From Begonia masoniana (taxonomy: Eukaryota; Streptophyta; Magnoliopsida; Cucurbitales; Begoniaceae), in NCBI GenBank assembly GCA_022432975.1, contig CM039509.1, positions 14,113,860 through 14,177,859 on the forward strand: 64,000 bases of DNA, read 5' to 3'. Made by a program: the position numbers and the translations under genes. Below the pieces are notes generated by a model, which had not been told where the DNA came from, searched no databases, and worked only from the letters and a program-made list of their open reading frames with translations. The stretch's first letter is position 1, and each line of letters starts with the position of its first letter. Positions 1 to 10,873 of this stretch are shown piece after piece.

Positions 1-1714
1 TTGGGATGTAGAAATAGTCATTACTCAATAAGTGATTAAAGCTGTAGATCAGTCGGAATTTAGCGCCTAAGTAGTAATTGAGGAAATATGAAGAATGAGA
101 TCAGATTAGGTGAGTTAGAAAGCTTGGCCTATAAGGGATTAAGAGAAGGCCGATTCATGTGAGAATTTAAGGAAGTGAACTTGATCACTTAGATATTTGA
201 CTGGAGACTTGAGAATTGATAGGGCTTGTGGTACGAGCTATGATATGCTTCGTTCCATTAAAGGTAATGGATACTTCTAAGTTTTGGGAAAAACAGAAGG
301 ATAAGATTTAAGAATTTTAGAAGATTTAGATTAAGGTTGTAGGGTTACCTACAACAAGTTTGCTAACAAGAAAATTGTTAGACAAATTGTTGTGAAGAAG
401 CCAAGTAGAATAATTAGAGCCTGATTAGCAGGAATGAAAGATAGTGGACTAGATGGTAACTTGGAGGAAGTCCTTGTGGGATATTAAGAATAAGTATAGG
501 ACGTTATTTGAATTAAATAAAGGGTTTAGATTTGGAGTTAAGCCCGAATGTGAAGTCTTACGAATCAAGGGATTGGTGAGATTATCAAGTACATGAGGAA
601 TAAGATTAAATTAGGAATTTTAAAGGGGCAACCTGTATGTAACGAAGTTGAAGCCAATGATTTTGGGAACGGCTAAGGTTAAAGTAAATAAACTTAAGTA
701 AGTGAATAAAATCGCAACTTAAGGAAAATAAGGACTACGTGGTGTAAGATGAAATGGGCGGTTAGGTAGACTTTTGAGCTTTGAATTATATCGTGCGGGT
801 AAGTGAGAAGATTAACTAGATCAAATGGAAGATTGATATAAGAGTCAAGTACTGGAGGTTGTGGAAATTGGAGCATATTGGACGAAAGTGAAAATGATTT
901 GCACGAAGACTGTGCAAGTGAGCTTAGAAGTGAAGTTAGATAAGGAGGATTAGGAAAGTTTCGACTACTAAGTTTTGTCGAATTAATTATGCACCCTCTG
1001 AAGTCTTAGGTAAATGGTCTAATGAAGAAGTTTAGATTTAAGAATTTAATAGTCATTAATGATGATCGAGGTAAGAGTTGGATAGATCGAGTGTAGAGGA
1101 TGTAAATACAGAACTTAGAGTATACCTTGAGAGCGTCAAGGGGGGTAGATTTAAGCATTTAAAGCCCTGTATACAGGAATGACATTAGAGTAGCTAAGGA
1201 AATGCTATGATTGCCCAAAGCAAGTAGGTTTAGAAGATGAGATTGATAATTTGGAAAGGAGATAGTAGTGTAAAGAAGAGTTCGAAACAGAGGATTAGGA
1301 TGAGAGATCTAAGTATCAGGTCCTTAGAGTTATAGAATTGAAGAAGCTTTAAGGGTTTGAAGTGATTAAGTACGAGTTGTTGTCACGAAATTTGAAGAGT
1401 TAGAAATTGATTTAACTTAGCTTGAGGGACAAACTAGGGTTGAAGTTAAGTTAAATGAAATTTGAAGGTCTAGGCGACGAAGGGTTAAGTTGAAGTCGAT
1501 GGATGTATGAGTAATTAACTTACGAAGTGCGAAGTTAGATGGATTGAAGGCTTCGGAGATATAGAAAACTATGAAGACTCGAAGGGTGAATAAGACCATC
1601 GGGGTGTCGAGGATAGTATTTCGAGAATTGTACTTAGATAATGTGAGGGTGAGTAATTAGAAGGTTAACCAAGCAATAATTTTGGGGACAAAATTCGAAT
1701 TAAGGAGGGAAGGA
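1..1714 (+). mobile_element. Internal region of a family-L LTR element, non-coding or very decayed
   Basis: This stretch runs into a polypurine tract and then directly into the LTR at 1715, so it is the 3' part of the internal region of a plus-strand LTR element. It is C-poor on this strand and dense in stop codons in all frames. I could not recognise gag, protease, RT or integrase motifs in it. Either the element is non-coding (a LARD-type derivative) or its pol has decayed past recognition. Its 5' LTR lies left of the window. Confidence 0.6.
1676..1714 (+). promoter_or_regulatory. Polypurine tract before L1 LTR
   Basis: The purine-rich run AAGGAGGGAAGGA directly precedes the LTR start TGTAACACCCG. 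It is preceded by GGGGACAAAATT, the usual plant gypsy pre-PPT context. It would prime plus-strand DNA synthesis. Confidence 0.75.
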
Positions 1715-1927
1715 TGTAACACCCGAGTTTTTCGGGTTTCCGCTCCAAGGCTATTTTCGTAAATAAGTAAATTAGGTCCGTTTTGCGAGCGGATAGTTTT
1801 ATTAGGACCCTAGAAATTTATGGGGATTTGTAGAAGAACAAGTGTAACGACCCCGTTTCCCAGCAAGATATTGTCCGCTCTGGGGATTGGGCCGCAGCCC
1901 AATATCCTCCCCTCACGGCTTTGTTTT

Positions 1928-2009
1928 GGCGAGAACTTCCCGGAAGGTCACCCAACCTGGAATTGCTCTCGCCGAAGCACTTTTAACTTCGGCGTTCTTA
2001 TGAGATCCG
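1928..2009 (-). other. 5S rRNA-derived domain, Cassandra 1 downstream LTR
   Basis: Read on the minus strand it contains the 5S internal-promoter order: a box A-like segment (GAAGTTAAAAGTGCTTCGG), an intermediate element (GCGAGAGCAATTCCAGG) and a box C-like segment (TTGGGTGACCTTCCGGGAAG). It is a retroelement domain, not a functional 5S gene. Confidence 0.88.
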
Positions 2010-2278
2010 TTGTCAATTGTGCTCCAAAACGCGTCTTGCTATGTTGGGAGGATCTCTTTACATATGTTTCATTTCCACATACTTCCCCAAGCGCTGTGGG
2101 ATTGTGACGACCCCCTTTTTTTACGACCCGTCACCTTCCGGTTCGCCCGCGCGGACGTACCGCCATCCGGGTTCCGGTTCGTGCAGCCATCGTACCATAC
2201 TTACAGATCCGGGTCATCACAATCACCCCCCCTCGAGGGCCCAACGTCCTCGTTGGCCACAATTCCGATTGGGTACAG

Positions 2279-2290
2279 GCTCTGATACCA
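2279..2290 (-). other. Primer binding site, Cassandra 1
   Basis: The reverse complement reads TGGTATCAGAGC, complementary to the 3' end of initiator tRNA-Met, two bases inside the LTR. Confidence 0.88.
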
Positions 2291-2377
2291 TTTGTAACGA
2301 TCCCGTTTCCCAGCAAGATATTGTCCGCTCTGGGGATTGGGCCGCAGCCCAATATCCTCCCCTCACGGCTTTGTTTT

Positions 2378-2459
2378 GGCGAGAACTTCCCGGAAGGTCA
2401 CCCAACCTGGAATTGCTCTCGCCGAAGCACTTTTAACTTCGGAGTTCTTATGAGATCCG
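2378..2459 (-). other. 5S rRNA-derived domain, Cassandra 1 upstream LTR
   Basis: Second copy of the 5S-like core. It matches the copy at 1928-2009 almost perfectly; one difference (ggcg versus ggag) is visible in the box A region. Confidence 0.88.
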
Positions 2460-2893
2460 TTGTCAATTGTGCTCCAAAACGCGTCTTGCTATGTTGGGAG
2501 GATCTCTTTACATATGTTTCATTTCCACATACTTCCCCAAGCGCTGTGGGATTGTGACGACCCCCTTTTTTTACGACCCGTCACCTTCCGGTTCGCCCGC
2601 GCGGACGTACCGCCATCCGGGTTCCGGTTCGTGCAGCCATCGTACCATACTTACAGATCCGGGTCATCACAACAAGTGAAATTTTAGAAACCCAAATCGA
2701 GAAGAGTAATGCTAGAGTTCCCGTTTTAGCTTTTTTAGTATATTAATTCGTAAAAATAGTAAATCAAGTCCGTTTTACGAAAAGAAAGTGTTATTAGGGT
2801 CCTAACGATTAATGTGAATTTGTGGAGATATACGGGATTTAACGGGATTTACGGAAGGCAAAACGGTATGTTAATGTTTAACAGGAATTAATA

Positions 2894-2940
2894 TTAGGAT
2901 TATTATTATAATTATTATTATTATTTTTATTAATAATTAA
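2894..2940. repeat. AT-rich simple repeat (TTA)n
   Basis: A run of imperfect ATT/TTA triplets inside LTR L1, just before a perfect palindrome. Confidence 0.8.
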
Positions 2941-2943
2941 AAT

Positions 2944-2970
2944 CAACAGAATGGTTAAACCATTCTGTTG
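2944..2970. repeat. Perfect 27-bp palindrome
   Basis: Arms CAACAGAATGGTT and AACCATTCTGTTG flank one central A. It lies 6 bp before an ATG that opens the GC-rich candidate exon at 2977. Confidence 0.9.
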
Positions 2971-2976
2971 GTTTCA

Positions 2977-3131
2977 ATGAGCTCGAGCTCGAGCCCGACG
3001 CCGAGAGCGAACAAGGGAGGAGGAGGCGACGAGCGACGGTTTTCGACGGCCATCATCGGCGTTTTCCGGCCCTCTCCGGCCAGACGACGGCGACGTGCGA
3101 TCTCCGGCCATCTCTGCGCGCAACCCGACCG
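2977..3131 (+). CDS. Candidate first exon in LTR L1, basic Ser/Arg-rich peptide
   Basis: An ATG opens a frame of about 51 codons (MSSSSSPTPRANK start, later PSPARRRRRA) that runs without a stop to a GTAAGC donor-like site at 3132. It is GC-rich, unlike the surrounding LTR. If joined to the middle exon at 3733-3787, the frame stays open there too. I recognise no family. It may be a relic of LTR-borne coding sequence or chance in a GC-rich patch. The same ATG was not found in the other family-L LTRs I read. Confidence 0.3.
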
Positions 3132-3732
3132 GTAAGCTCGGTTTTCTCCCTGTTTTCGGTTCGGTTTGAGGCAGTGGGTGGCGAGCTCGATTGAGCTCCG
3201 ATCACCCGCCGAAATGGGCTGCTTCCGGCGTGGGTTTGCCAACCCTTGGGCCAGCTATTGTTGCTTGGCCGTGGAATGCCCAATTTGGGCTAAAATCAGT
3301 GAAGCCGATTTAGGGCAATTCGGTTTTGGTGAGTGTAGCTTCGATTTTGGGTTAGATTATTCTAATTGAGGGTATGTGTGGTCGATTGAGGAGGAAATGA
3401 GTAGAATTTGATGAAAAATAAAAAAGGGGGAAAATTTCGGGAAAGGGAAGAATCAGGTTTTGCCTGAATTGACCTAGCTCCGGTTGTTTGTTTTAAAATT
3501 CCTTTTTGCAGATTAAAATAGGTTGTTAGAGGAGTACGTGGCCGCTGGAATCGTTCGATTCCGATAACCGACGCGAAAGTTACGCGCGTTCGAAGTTTCG
3601 GGTCGATTTTACCAAACTCGAATTAGTGGCCCGTTTAGTTAAGTTTTAGTTGGATTAGGTTAGAAATAGTAGTTTGAGAGTAAATTGGTCAATGTGGGCT
3701 TAATTGTAATGAAGTTTGAATATTTGTCGTAG

Positions 3733-3787
3733 GTCAAGCCGTAGGCGGGCAGGTAACCGAGTAGCCCCAGCGAGTTACAGAAGACAG
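3733..3787 (+). other. Putative middle exon, LTR L1
   Basis: It follows an acceptor-like GTCGTAG and ends at ATAAGT, a donor with its first base changed (GTAAGT in the other copies). GGCCTACACC lies 32 bp downstream (3819-3828), as in the other LTR families. Confidence 0.4.
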
Positions 3788-4363
3788 ATAAGTTCTCGTG
3801 ATTCTTCTCTGGCCGATTGGCCTACACCGTACGTCGAATGTCGCTTCAAGGAGTTGGTGACGCACTAGTTTATAATGTTTTGGTTGGGTAGTTAGGTTTA
3901 ATTGTTTTATAGATTTTGTTTTACAGTCTTGATGGTATGTATGCTGAGTGTTTAAATTCTGTTATGAACTGTTCATGCATCACGTGTTTTAAAGAAAAGC
4001 ATGAAAATGAATTTCTGCAAAAATGTTTTAAGGATAATGTAAAGAATAGAATGGGCCGTAAGACATACAGTTAAAATGGGCCGAAAGGCATACAGGCCGA
4101 AAGGCATATAGTTTACAGGTCATGCGAGATGGGGCTCAGGCACGGCTGTACGTGTTGTAAGTGTGTACCCCCCTCTTCTAGCTGGAAAGAGTAGTCCGAC
4201 CGCAGGATGTGCTCTCTCCGGTTAGGAGGTTGAGATCTCGGTGACACCCACAGAGTAAAGTAAAGAAAATGTTGCATGATTTCTGAACTCACACGCATAG
4301 CATATAGTTGCATTTACTAGAGCTTATTGAGATTTTTATCTCATAGGTGATTGTATGGTGTAG

Positions 4364-4413
4364 GTGACTACGAGGAAGCAGGTGAGGATGAGATTCCTCC
4401 TCCTGAGGCTTGA
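4364..4413 (+). other. Putative acidic terminal exon, LTR L1
   Basis: It follows the acceptor-like TATGGTGTAG (AG at 4362-4363). One frame reads GDYEEAGEDEIPPPEA then stop. The same short acidic ending occurs in LTRs L3, L4, L5 and C1 and in families A, B and E. Confidence 0.45.
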
Positions 4414-6240
4414 GTCCAGTTGACGGAGGATGGCTGCGGTGGTGTTCTGGCGCAGTCGAGGCTTACCTGACCCGTGGGGAAGTATATATATAGATTTTTG
4501 GGGTTATTGAGATGTTTTGGGTTAATGATGAATTAGTTAGATAAATTGTATAGAAATATTTTAGGTTGTTTGGTTCTGGTTAGCTGATAGATTGATATAC
4601 AGATGTTTTGGCAAACTGTTTTATAAAGCGTTTTGTTAAATCAGTTATTTGAATGATATTGAACTGCTTGGTATTTTCTTTGAAACAGGAGGAAATGTTA
4701 AACTTTTAAACGGAACCACGCAGTTCGTTTTCATGGAAATGTGTTTTGTTTAAATATGTCACGAGTTGTTTTAAGCGAGATTATGGAGATGTAGGAGTAT
4801 TGGTGGTTTGAAATTAAGTTGTATTGTAAAGTGTATGATTGTGATGTGGATAGTATTTGTGGTAATAGATATAATTGTGTTAGTGAAATGATGAGGTTGT
4901 AATTAAGGTAGGTGTTTGTGTACGTGTTGGTTTAAATAATTGTTTTGTAATTGTTTTAAACGTTTTATTAAATTGTTTTCCACTTAAATGCTAAGTATAA
5001 AAAGAAAAAGAAAAATATAAGTACGGGAAATTGGGTACAGTATTAGGGTCGTGACAAAACCGAACCGATAGTCGAACAATGAGATGAACGGAAAACCAAA
5101 AGGAGGGGCAAACTTGTCATTTGAAAAGCCAATTTAATTAAAATCACAACAAACCCTCTTCTTCTCAACACTTCAACATTTTTTTTCTCTCCTTCAAAGG
5201 GCTTTGGCGATTTTCTTCTTCCAAACGACTCTACTCCACGATCCTTCACCAACGTCTTCTCCAATCAACTCGATTCTTCACGTTTTATTCTCCAATCACG
5301 ATTCTAGGTAAGTTTCTAGTGTTTCTGGGCCTTAGTTCTCGATTTCTAGATTGTTTAATGGTTAGTGTTTTGTTAGGTTTTGTCGGAAATAGTCGGGTTT
5401 TGATGATGTTTAGGTTGAAAGTTCGGTTTATGGATGTGCATTTTAGTTGGATTGGTGATGAATAATTGGAGGATGGTATTTAAAGTGTTATTAGGTGAAG
5501 GAAGTGGTAAATTGATGAAGTTGATAATGGTATAAAGTAGAAATGGTGAAGTGTGTATGAGGGGGAATGGGGGCGTGAGAAAAGAAAGAGGAAGGGAAAG
5601 GAAAATAAGGGAAGGGAATGAAAAAGAAGGAGTCGATCGATCGCCAGAAGAGGGGCGATCGATCGCCAGAATTCTCTGGTTTTCCAGAGAGTTTCTCGAT
5701 CGTTCGCCCAAAGAGGGGCGAATGATTGGCTGTGTAACGACCCCGGCCAGGAGCCGTCACGTATTCATAATCTTTCCTTAATCGTTCGCTTGACTTTTAC
5801 TATTATTACATCTTCTCTAACTCTCGACAGACATTCACATTTGCATAATACATATTTTGTTTTAAAACTGGAAACAGAGACGTAGAACCATCAAGGAAGA
5901 CGAATCCTCTCGTGCACGATTTCCTACACCTCGTCGGCTCAAACTCTCACAGAGTCGAGCGACTAGGCTCGGTCATTGGTTTCTTGACAAAATTCGGGCA
6001 AGGAAGGAATGCCCTCATCTCTCTTAACATGATTCTACTCGGGTTTGCATGGGTTGCATGTGTTGACAATCTACAGAGATTTCATCGTCCGGTCATCACG
6101 TGTATTGCGCGTGACTCGCTTAACACCGCCTAAAAAGAGACATCTTCCGGTGGGCACGTGGGCCTCGCGTGCTCAATTAAAACATCATCCGGTGACATCC
6201 ACCGGTCACTAGACGACAAGATAACATTTACAACTTCCGG

Positions 6241-6521
6241 TGACGTCAGCCAACATCCACCGGTCGCTAAACGACAAAACACATTCTACATCTACCGGTG
6301 ACGTCATCCGGAAGACTAAACCATCAAACTACCATCATTCGGCATCTACCGATGACGTCAGCCGGAAGACTAAACCCTCAAACTACTATCATTCGGCATC
6401 TGCCGATGACGTCAGCCGGAAGACTAAACCATCAACTACTATCATTCGGCATCTGCCGATGACGTCAGCCGGAAGACTAAACCCTCAAACTACTATCATT
6501 CGGCATCTGCCGATGACGTCA
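6241..6521. repeat. TGACGTCA repeat block, LTR of element B
   Basis: Six TGACGTCA palindromes at 6241, 6299, 6353, 6407, 6460 and 6514, set in degenerate 53-60 bp units sharing CCGGAAGACTAAACC and CATTCGGCATCTGCCGA. TGACGTCA is a known bZIP/TGA-type binding core in plants; activity here is inference. Confidence 0.85.
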
Positions 6522-6846
6522 GCCAGACGATTGCCTCATCCAGCTTCCATCTTACGGTAGAAAACACTAAATCATCAAATGACTCCTTCCAACAGAAAGA
6601 AACCACAACTCATTCAGAATGCATATAGCGGAAGACTTAAGCTACAGATCATTTATAAATCTATATAATCATTCCCTGACTCAGTGATCAACTAGACAGT
6701 CTCAAGGCTCAACATTATAAAATAATCTCATCCTACTTAAACTACCATATCCTTTATTTTACTGAAACAAAAGAGCGTTAACCAGGGGTCATAAATCGCC
6801 TTTCCAGTCCTGCACTGTCATTTTGAGCTTCCTCCAGCAACCAGCC

Positions 6847-6893
6847 TTAAGCATCCTCTTTGAACAAAGTATTCTCACCTGAACCTCCTTCAC
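6847..6893 (-). other. Putative acidic terminal exon, LTR of element B
   Basis: On the minus strand, TTATGGTGTAG precedes GTGAAGGAGG. With one base from the previous exon the frame reads GEGGSGENTLFKEDA then TAA. The complementary GGTGTAGG / CCTACACC pair lies at 7484-7491 and 6893-6900. Confidence 0.5.
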
Positions 6894-7113
6894 CTACACC
6901 ATAAGGTTCAACTATAAGCCTAATGCTTAGTAAGGAATGCATGCTGACAGATATACATGAGTGCACAAATTAAAGAACACAAGTTCATAAACCTTTCTTC
7001 ATTCATGTTCATTTTCATTATTTACATGGCATGTATTAAGGCAGGAGACGAGGGAGAAAGACAGGGGTTCATAGTCATTTGCCTATCGCGGCAATCATAG
7101 TAACGACTAACTT

Positions 7114-7235
7114 GGCCTCCACCAGTGGGAGAATTCGCGAGCCATACACATCATCAACTCGGCCTCCACCAGGGGGAGAATTCGCGAGCCATACATATCA
7201 TCAGCTCGGCCTCCACCAGGGGGAGAATCCGCGAG
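7114..7235. repeat. Minisatellite, three units of about 48-50 bp, LTR of element B
   Basis: Three units each containing GGCCTCCACCAG and GGGAGAATTCGCGAG. The same triplet occurs in the B2 LTR at 63437-63557. Confidence 0.85.
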
Positions 7236-7527
7236 CTATACTTGTCATGGTCTCTTTTCCCCGTCCTACACTTAATCATGATTACATTTACTTTTCATGT
7301 TCTTAACTCAGTCATAAACGTGGACTCAATACATAAACATGAAGTTCACAGAGAGAAATCATACCATAAGGACAAGCAAAACATCCTGTAACTTAACATC
7401 TTCTTACACAATTTCTTCATTTCATGGCAATAACTAGTCATAGTCAACAGACAGACATCTCAATGATTTCCTAATACCCTTGCGGTGTAGGGCCCTAGTG
7501 GCCGGAAATCTTAATACATTCACTTAC

Positions 7528-7573
7528 CTTGTTTCCTTAGCAATCCGAGCTTCTTCCTTTTAAACTTCTTCAC
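7528..7573 (-). other. Putative middle exon, LTR of element B
   Basis: On the minus strand it sits between TGTTTTAG and GTAAGTGAAT. The 46 nt read VKKFKRKKLGLLRKQ without a stop and join the terminal exon in phase. The peptide is strongly basic, in contrast to the acidic end. Confidence 0.5.
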
Positions 7574-8058
7574 CTAAAACATGTACATTACAGTAGTTAA
7601 AACAAAGGTCCTAATAGTTCTATTCATAAATCGTCCTAGGACTCTAATAGCTAAGGTTACTCCGAATCCTCTGTTTGACACACTGCAGTCTGAAATCTGA
7701 AACTAGGTGGACAGGTTTTACCATTGATTAAATCCGAGTTGGTTACTTTGAAATGTTCAGAATCGATTGGGATGACATTTCTACTTTCAGACTTAAAAGG
7801 GTCTTAAACTACTCGGCCACTGCTAAGAAAATTCCGAACTCAAATGCCGAGCTGAAAGCAGAACTTTAATCACTAATAAATGACTACATTGTCCATTTCA
7901 TACCTCGGGTGCGGATTTACAGAGAAAAGCAGGCTGAAACCAGCCGTCAGCAAGGGAAGATTCTGGTAGCCGAGAGCAAAAGCTTGGGAGAGAAGGAATC
8001 GCCAAGAGGGAATGTCGGCTACAGTGGTAATAAAATGAGGTTTAAGGTTTCCATTTTC

Positions 8059-8066
8059 TATTTATA
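8059..8066 (-). promoter_or_regulatory. TATA box in LTR of element B
   Basis: A perfect TATAAATA on the minus strand, followed by about 155 nt to the first donor-like site. The duplicate LTR piece has the same box at 10706-10713, and LTR E at 43005-43012. It likely marks the U3/R start. Confidence 0.75.
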
Positions 8067-8226
8067 CTCAACCCATCAATCTTAATTACAAAACTGCCAC
8101 CCAACCTAGTTTTACTCTACTTGTAATAAATTTGTCTTAACATTAAATTTAAATCATAAAGGTTAAATAAGAGGGTGACAATGAAAATGGTCAGAGAATC
8201 ACCTGGCCGAAATGTCGGGTGTTACA

Positions 8227-8243
8227 TCCACCCCTCCTTAAAC
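8227..8243 (-). promoter_or_regulatory. Polypurine tract, element B
   Basis: The minus strand reads AAGGAGGGGTGGA directly before the LTR start TGTAACACC. Confidence 0.85.
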
Positions 8244-8267
8244 AAAATTTTCGTCCTCGAAAATTGC

Positions 8268-10328
8268 TCAAGCAAATAACTCTGGATAATTGTCCAACAT
8301 CTCCTGCTGTCTTTCCCATGTGGCTTCTTCAATGCCGTGATTCGTCCATAAAACTTTCACCAATGGAATCTCCTTGTTTCTCAGAGTCTTGATTGTATAT
8401 TCCAAAATCTGTATTGGTTTCTCCTCATACTCCAGTGTCGGCTCTAAACCAATATCTGATGGCTGGATGACTTGCATTGGATCACGCATGCACTTCCTTA
8501 ACATTGACACATGGAAGACATTATGAACTTTAACCAATGATGGAGGCAGTTGTAGTCTGTACGCTGTACTCCCGACTTTTGCCAAGACAGGGAATGGTCC
8601 AATAAATCTCGGATTAAGTTTTCCTTTCTTGCCAAATCTTAAGACTCCCTTAAATGGTGACACCTTTAAGAATACTTCATCTCCTACTGCAAACTCGAGT
8701 TCCCTCCTCCTTTGATCTGCATAACACTTCTGTCGGCTTTGTGCAGTCATCATTCTTTTTCGAATAGTGGCAATCTTATCTGACATTTGCTGCAGAATAT
8801 CGGGTCCAAGAAGTTTTGTTTCGCCAACCTCGTCCCAGTAAAGAGGTGACCTACATTTCCTACCGTACAGTGCTTCATATGGTGCCATACCAATGGTGGA
8901 CTGATAACTGTTATTGTAGGAGAACTCAACTAGCGGTAAATGTCTACTCCAAGTTGTCTGAAAGTCAAGTACACATGCTCTCAACATATCTTCGAGTATT
9001 TGAATAGTCCTTTCTGATTGGCCATCGGTCTGTGGGTGAAAAGCCGTGCTGAAAGATAACTTTGTACCTAATGTGCCTTGCAAACTTTTCCAGAATCGAG
9101 AGGTAAACCTGGGGTCACGGTCTGAGACAATGGATACAGGGATTCCATGTAACCTAATAATTTCCTGAACATAGAGATCAGCAAATTGGTCCATCGTATA
9201 GGTGGTCCTCACAGGTAAGAAATGGGCTGATTTTGTCATCCTATCAACCACAACCCAAATACAATCATGTCCTTTTGTCGTCTTAGGTAGTCCTACTACG
9301 AAATCCATAGCTATGTGTTCCCACTTCCATTCGGGAATGGGCAAAGGCTGAAGAGTACCTCCTGGATGTTGGTGCTCGGCTTTGACTTGTTGGCATACTA
9401 AACAGGACTCTACATACTTAGCAACATCCCTTTTTAGGTTAGGCCACCAGTACAGTAACTTCAGGTCTCGGTACATCTTGGTGCAGCCAGGATGTACAGA
9501 AAAGGAAGAGGAGTGCGCCTCAGCTAAGATCAACTTACGCAATTCCACATCATTAGGAATGCACCACCGATTCCTAAACCTCAGGATTCCATCCTTGGAG
9601 AGACTGAACTCGGAGGTTGTGTCTTTCAACTTGTTCATCATGCTGATATTTTCCTCTGAATCCCTCTGTTGCGCATCCTTGATCTTTTCCAAAATTGTTG
9701 GTTGAATAGTTAACTCAGCGAGCAGGATTGATAACTTTGGAACTATCTCCAAGTCAAACATCTGAACTTCTGTTCTCAAAGGTATAGACATGGTTGAAAC
9801 CACGGGCTGCATTGTTGTTGACATCCTACTAAGTGCATCAGCTACAGAGTTAGCCTTCCCCGGGTGATACTTGATCTCAAAATCGTAGTCCTTGACAAAT
9901 TCCAACCAACGTCTCTGTCTCATGTTCAACTCCTTGTGTGTGAAGAGGTACTTTAGGCTTTTATGGTCAGAAAACACCTCACATTGCTGTCCATATAAAT
10001 AGTGTCTCCAAATCTTCAAGGCAAAAACAACAGCAGCTAGTTCTAGATCATGGGTGGGGTAATTCTGCTCGTGATTCTTTAGCTGCCTAGAAGCATACGC
10101 TATAACTTTACCCTCTTGCATCAGGACACAACCTAAACCGACTTTAGACGCATCACAGTAAACACTAAATTTTCCTTCTTCGGTTGGGAGGGTCAAAACA
10201 GGGGCTGTTGTTAACTTCAGTTTCAATACCCGAAAGCTATCTTCACAGGCTTCGGTCCAAGAATACTTAATGTCCTTTTTCGTCAAACTCGTCAGGGGTT
10301 TAGCTATCATAGACAATCTGTTTGACAC
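8268..10328 (-). pseudogene. Element B pol fragment: RNase H, integrase, chromodomain
   Basis: A 686-codon open frame. The first few residues come from the LTR join, so the native start is lost. RNase H shows the YCDAS, YASRQ and SDHKSLKY motifs (about residues 55-135). The zinc-finger half of integrase ends in a CLVC pair. The catalytic core has [15 protein letters not shown] and the [10 protein letters not shown] glutamate. A GPFPVL region and a chromodomain (KPIQILEY ... EEATWE) lie close to the C-terminus. These identify a Tekay/Del chromovirus, whose integrase would cut and join element DNA, with the chromodomain guiding it to heterochromatin. Gag, protease and RT are missing, so the product cannot support movement alone, though the integrase frame is intact. 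Confidence 0.92.
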
Positions 10329-10873
10329 ACTGCAGTCTGAAATCTGAAACTAGGTGGACAGGTTTTACCATTGATTAAATTCGAGTTGGTTACTTTGAAA
10401 TGTTCAGAATCGATTGGGATGACATTTCTACTTTCAGACTTAAAAGGGTCTTAAACTACTCGGCCACTGCTAAGAAAATTCCGAACTCAAATGCCGAGCT
10501 GAAAGCAGAACTTTAATCACTAATAAATGACTACATTGTCCATTTCATACCTCGGGTGCGGATTTACAGAGAAAAGCAAGCTGAAACCAGCCGTCAGCAA
10601 GGGAAGATTCTGGTAGCCGAGAGCAAAAGCTTGGGAGAGAAGGAATCGCCGAGAGGGAATGTCGGCTACAGTGGTAATGAAATGAGGTTTAAGGTTTCCA
10701 TTTTCTATTTATACTCAACCCATCAATCTTAATTACAAAACTGCCACCCAACCTAGTTTTACTCTACTTGTAATAAATTTGTCTTAACATTAAATTTAAA
10801 TCATAAAGGTTAAATAAGAGGGTGACAATGAAAATGGTCAGAGAATCACCTGGCCGAAATGTCGGGTGTTACA
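10318..10873 (-). repeat. Partial 5' LTR of element B
   Basis: 556 bp matching 7671-8226 at equal length with about four base differences. It retains the TATA box but loses everything downstream of position 10318. Confidence 0.92.
10706..10713 (-). promoter_or_regulatory. TATA box, partial 5' LTR of element B
   Basis: TATAAATA on the minus strand, identical to the box in the 3' LTR. Transcription from here would read into the pol fragment. Confidence 0.7.

Larger units (their letters stand above)
1843..2671 (-). mobile_element. Cassandra 1, terminal-repeat retrotransposon in miniature (TRIM)
   Basis: Two LTRs of 379 bp (1843-2221 and 2293-2671) enclose only 71 bp of internal sequence, and the 5-bp TSD ACAAG flanks both sides (1838-1842, 2672-2676). 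On the minus strand the LTRs start TGTGATGACCC and end GGGGTCGTTACA. The internal region holds a tRNA-Met primer site and a C-rich (G-rich on the sense strand) polypurine tract. Each LTR contains a 5S rRNA-like core, the defining mark of Cassandra. There is no coding capacity, so movement depends on enzymes from another element. It is inserted in the L1 LTR. Confidence 0.93.
1715..5056 (+). repeat. LTR L1, 3' LTR of a family-L element, split by Cassandra 1
   Basis: It begins TGTAACACCCGAG straight after a polypurine tract and ends GGGTCGTGACA. Removing Cassandra 1 and its TSD leaves about 2.5 kb, the same as the other family-L LTRs (L3, L4, L5). Its 5' part contains two diverged copies of a module ending 'tttattaggaccct'. 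The middle carries the splice-like motif set described for 3733-4413. The following sequence (5057 on) is the interior of another family-L LTR, so this element appears to have inserted into L2. The flanking TSD cannot be tested because the left end is outside the window. Confidence 0.8.
5733..8226 (-). repeat. 3' LTR of element B
   Basis: 2494 bp. On the minus strand it starts TGTAACACCCGAC and ends GGGGTCGTTACA. It has a TATA box (8059-8066), a donor-like site ending a putative first exon (7898-7903), splice-like middle and terminal exon motifs, and a repeat block rich in TGACGTCA. Confidence 0.9.
5733..10873 (-). mobile_element. Element B: Tekay-type chromovirus with large internal deletion
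   Basis: The TSD GGCTG flanks it (5728-5732 and 10874-10878). On the minus strand it has a 556-bp LTR piece (10873-10318), then pol from late RT/RNase H to the chromodomain, then a complete 3' LTR (8226-5733). Most of the 5' LTR, gag, protease and RT are gone. The pol/LTR join at 10317/10318 matches LTR position 7671. The duplicated 556 bp show only about four substitutions by eye (for example at the bases matching 7731 and 7939), so the element is young. Confidence 0.9.

Noticed and set aside
1928..2009. Genuine 5S rRNA gene
   Set aside because: Sequence departs from plant 5S at several positions, and it sits inside paired LTRs with TSD, primer site and polypurine tract. It is the Cassandra 5S-like domain.
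2010..2687. Overlapping plus-strand open frames in 2010-2687
   Set aside because: They are repeated identically in both Cassandra LTRs, antisense to the element; Cassandra is non-coding.
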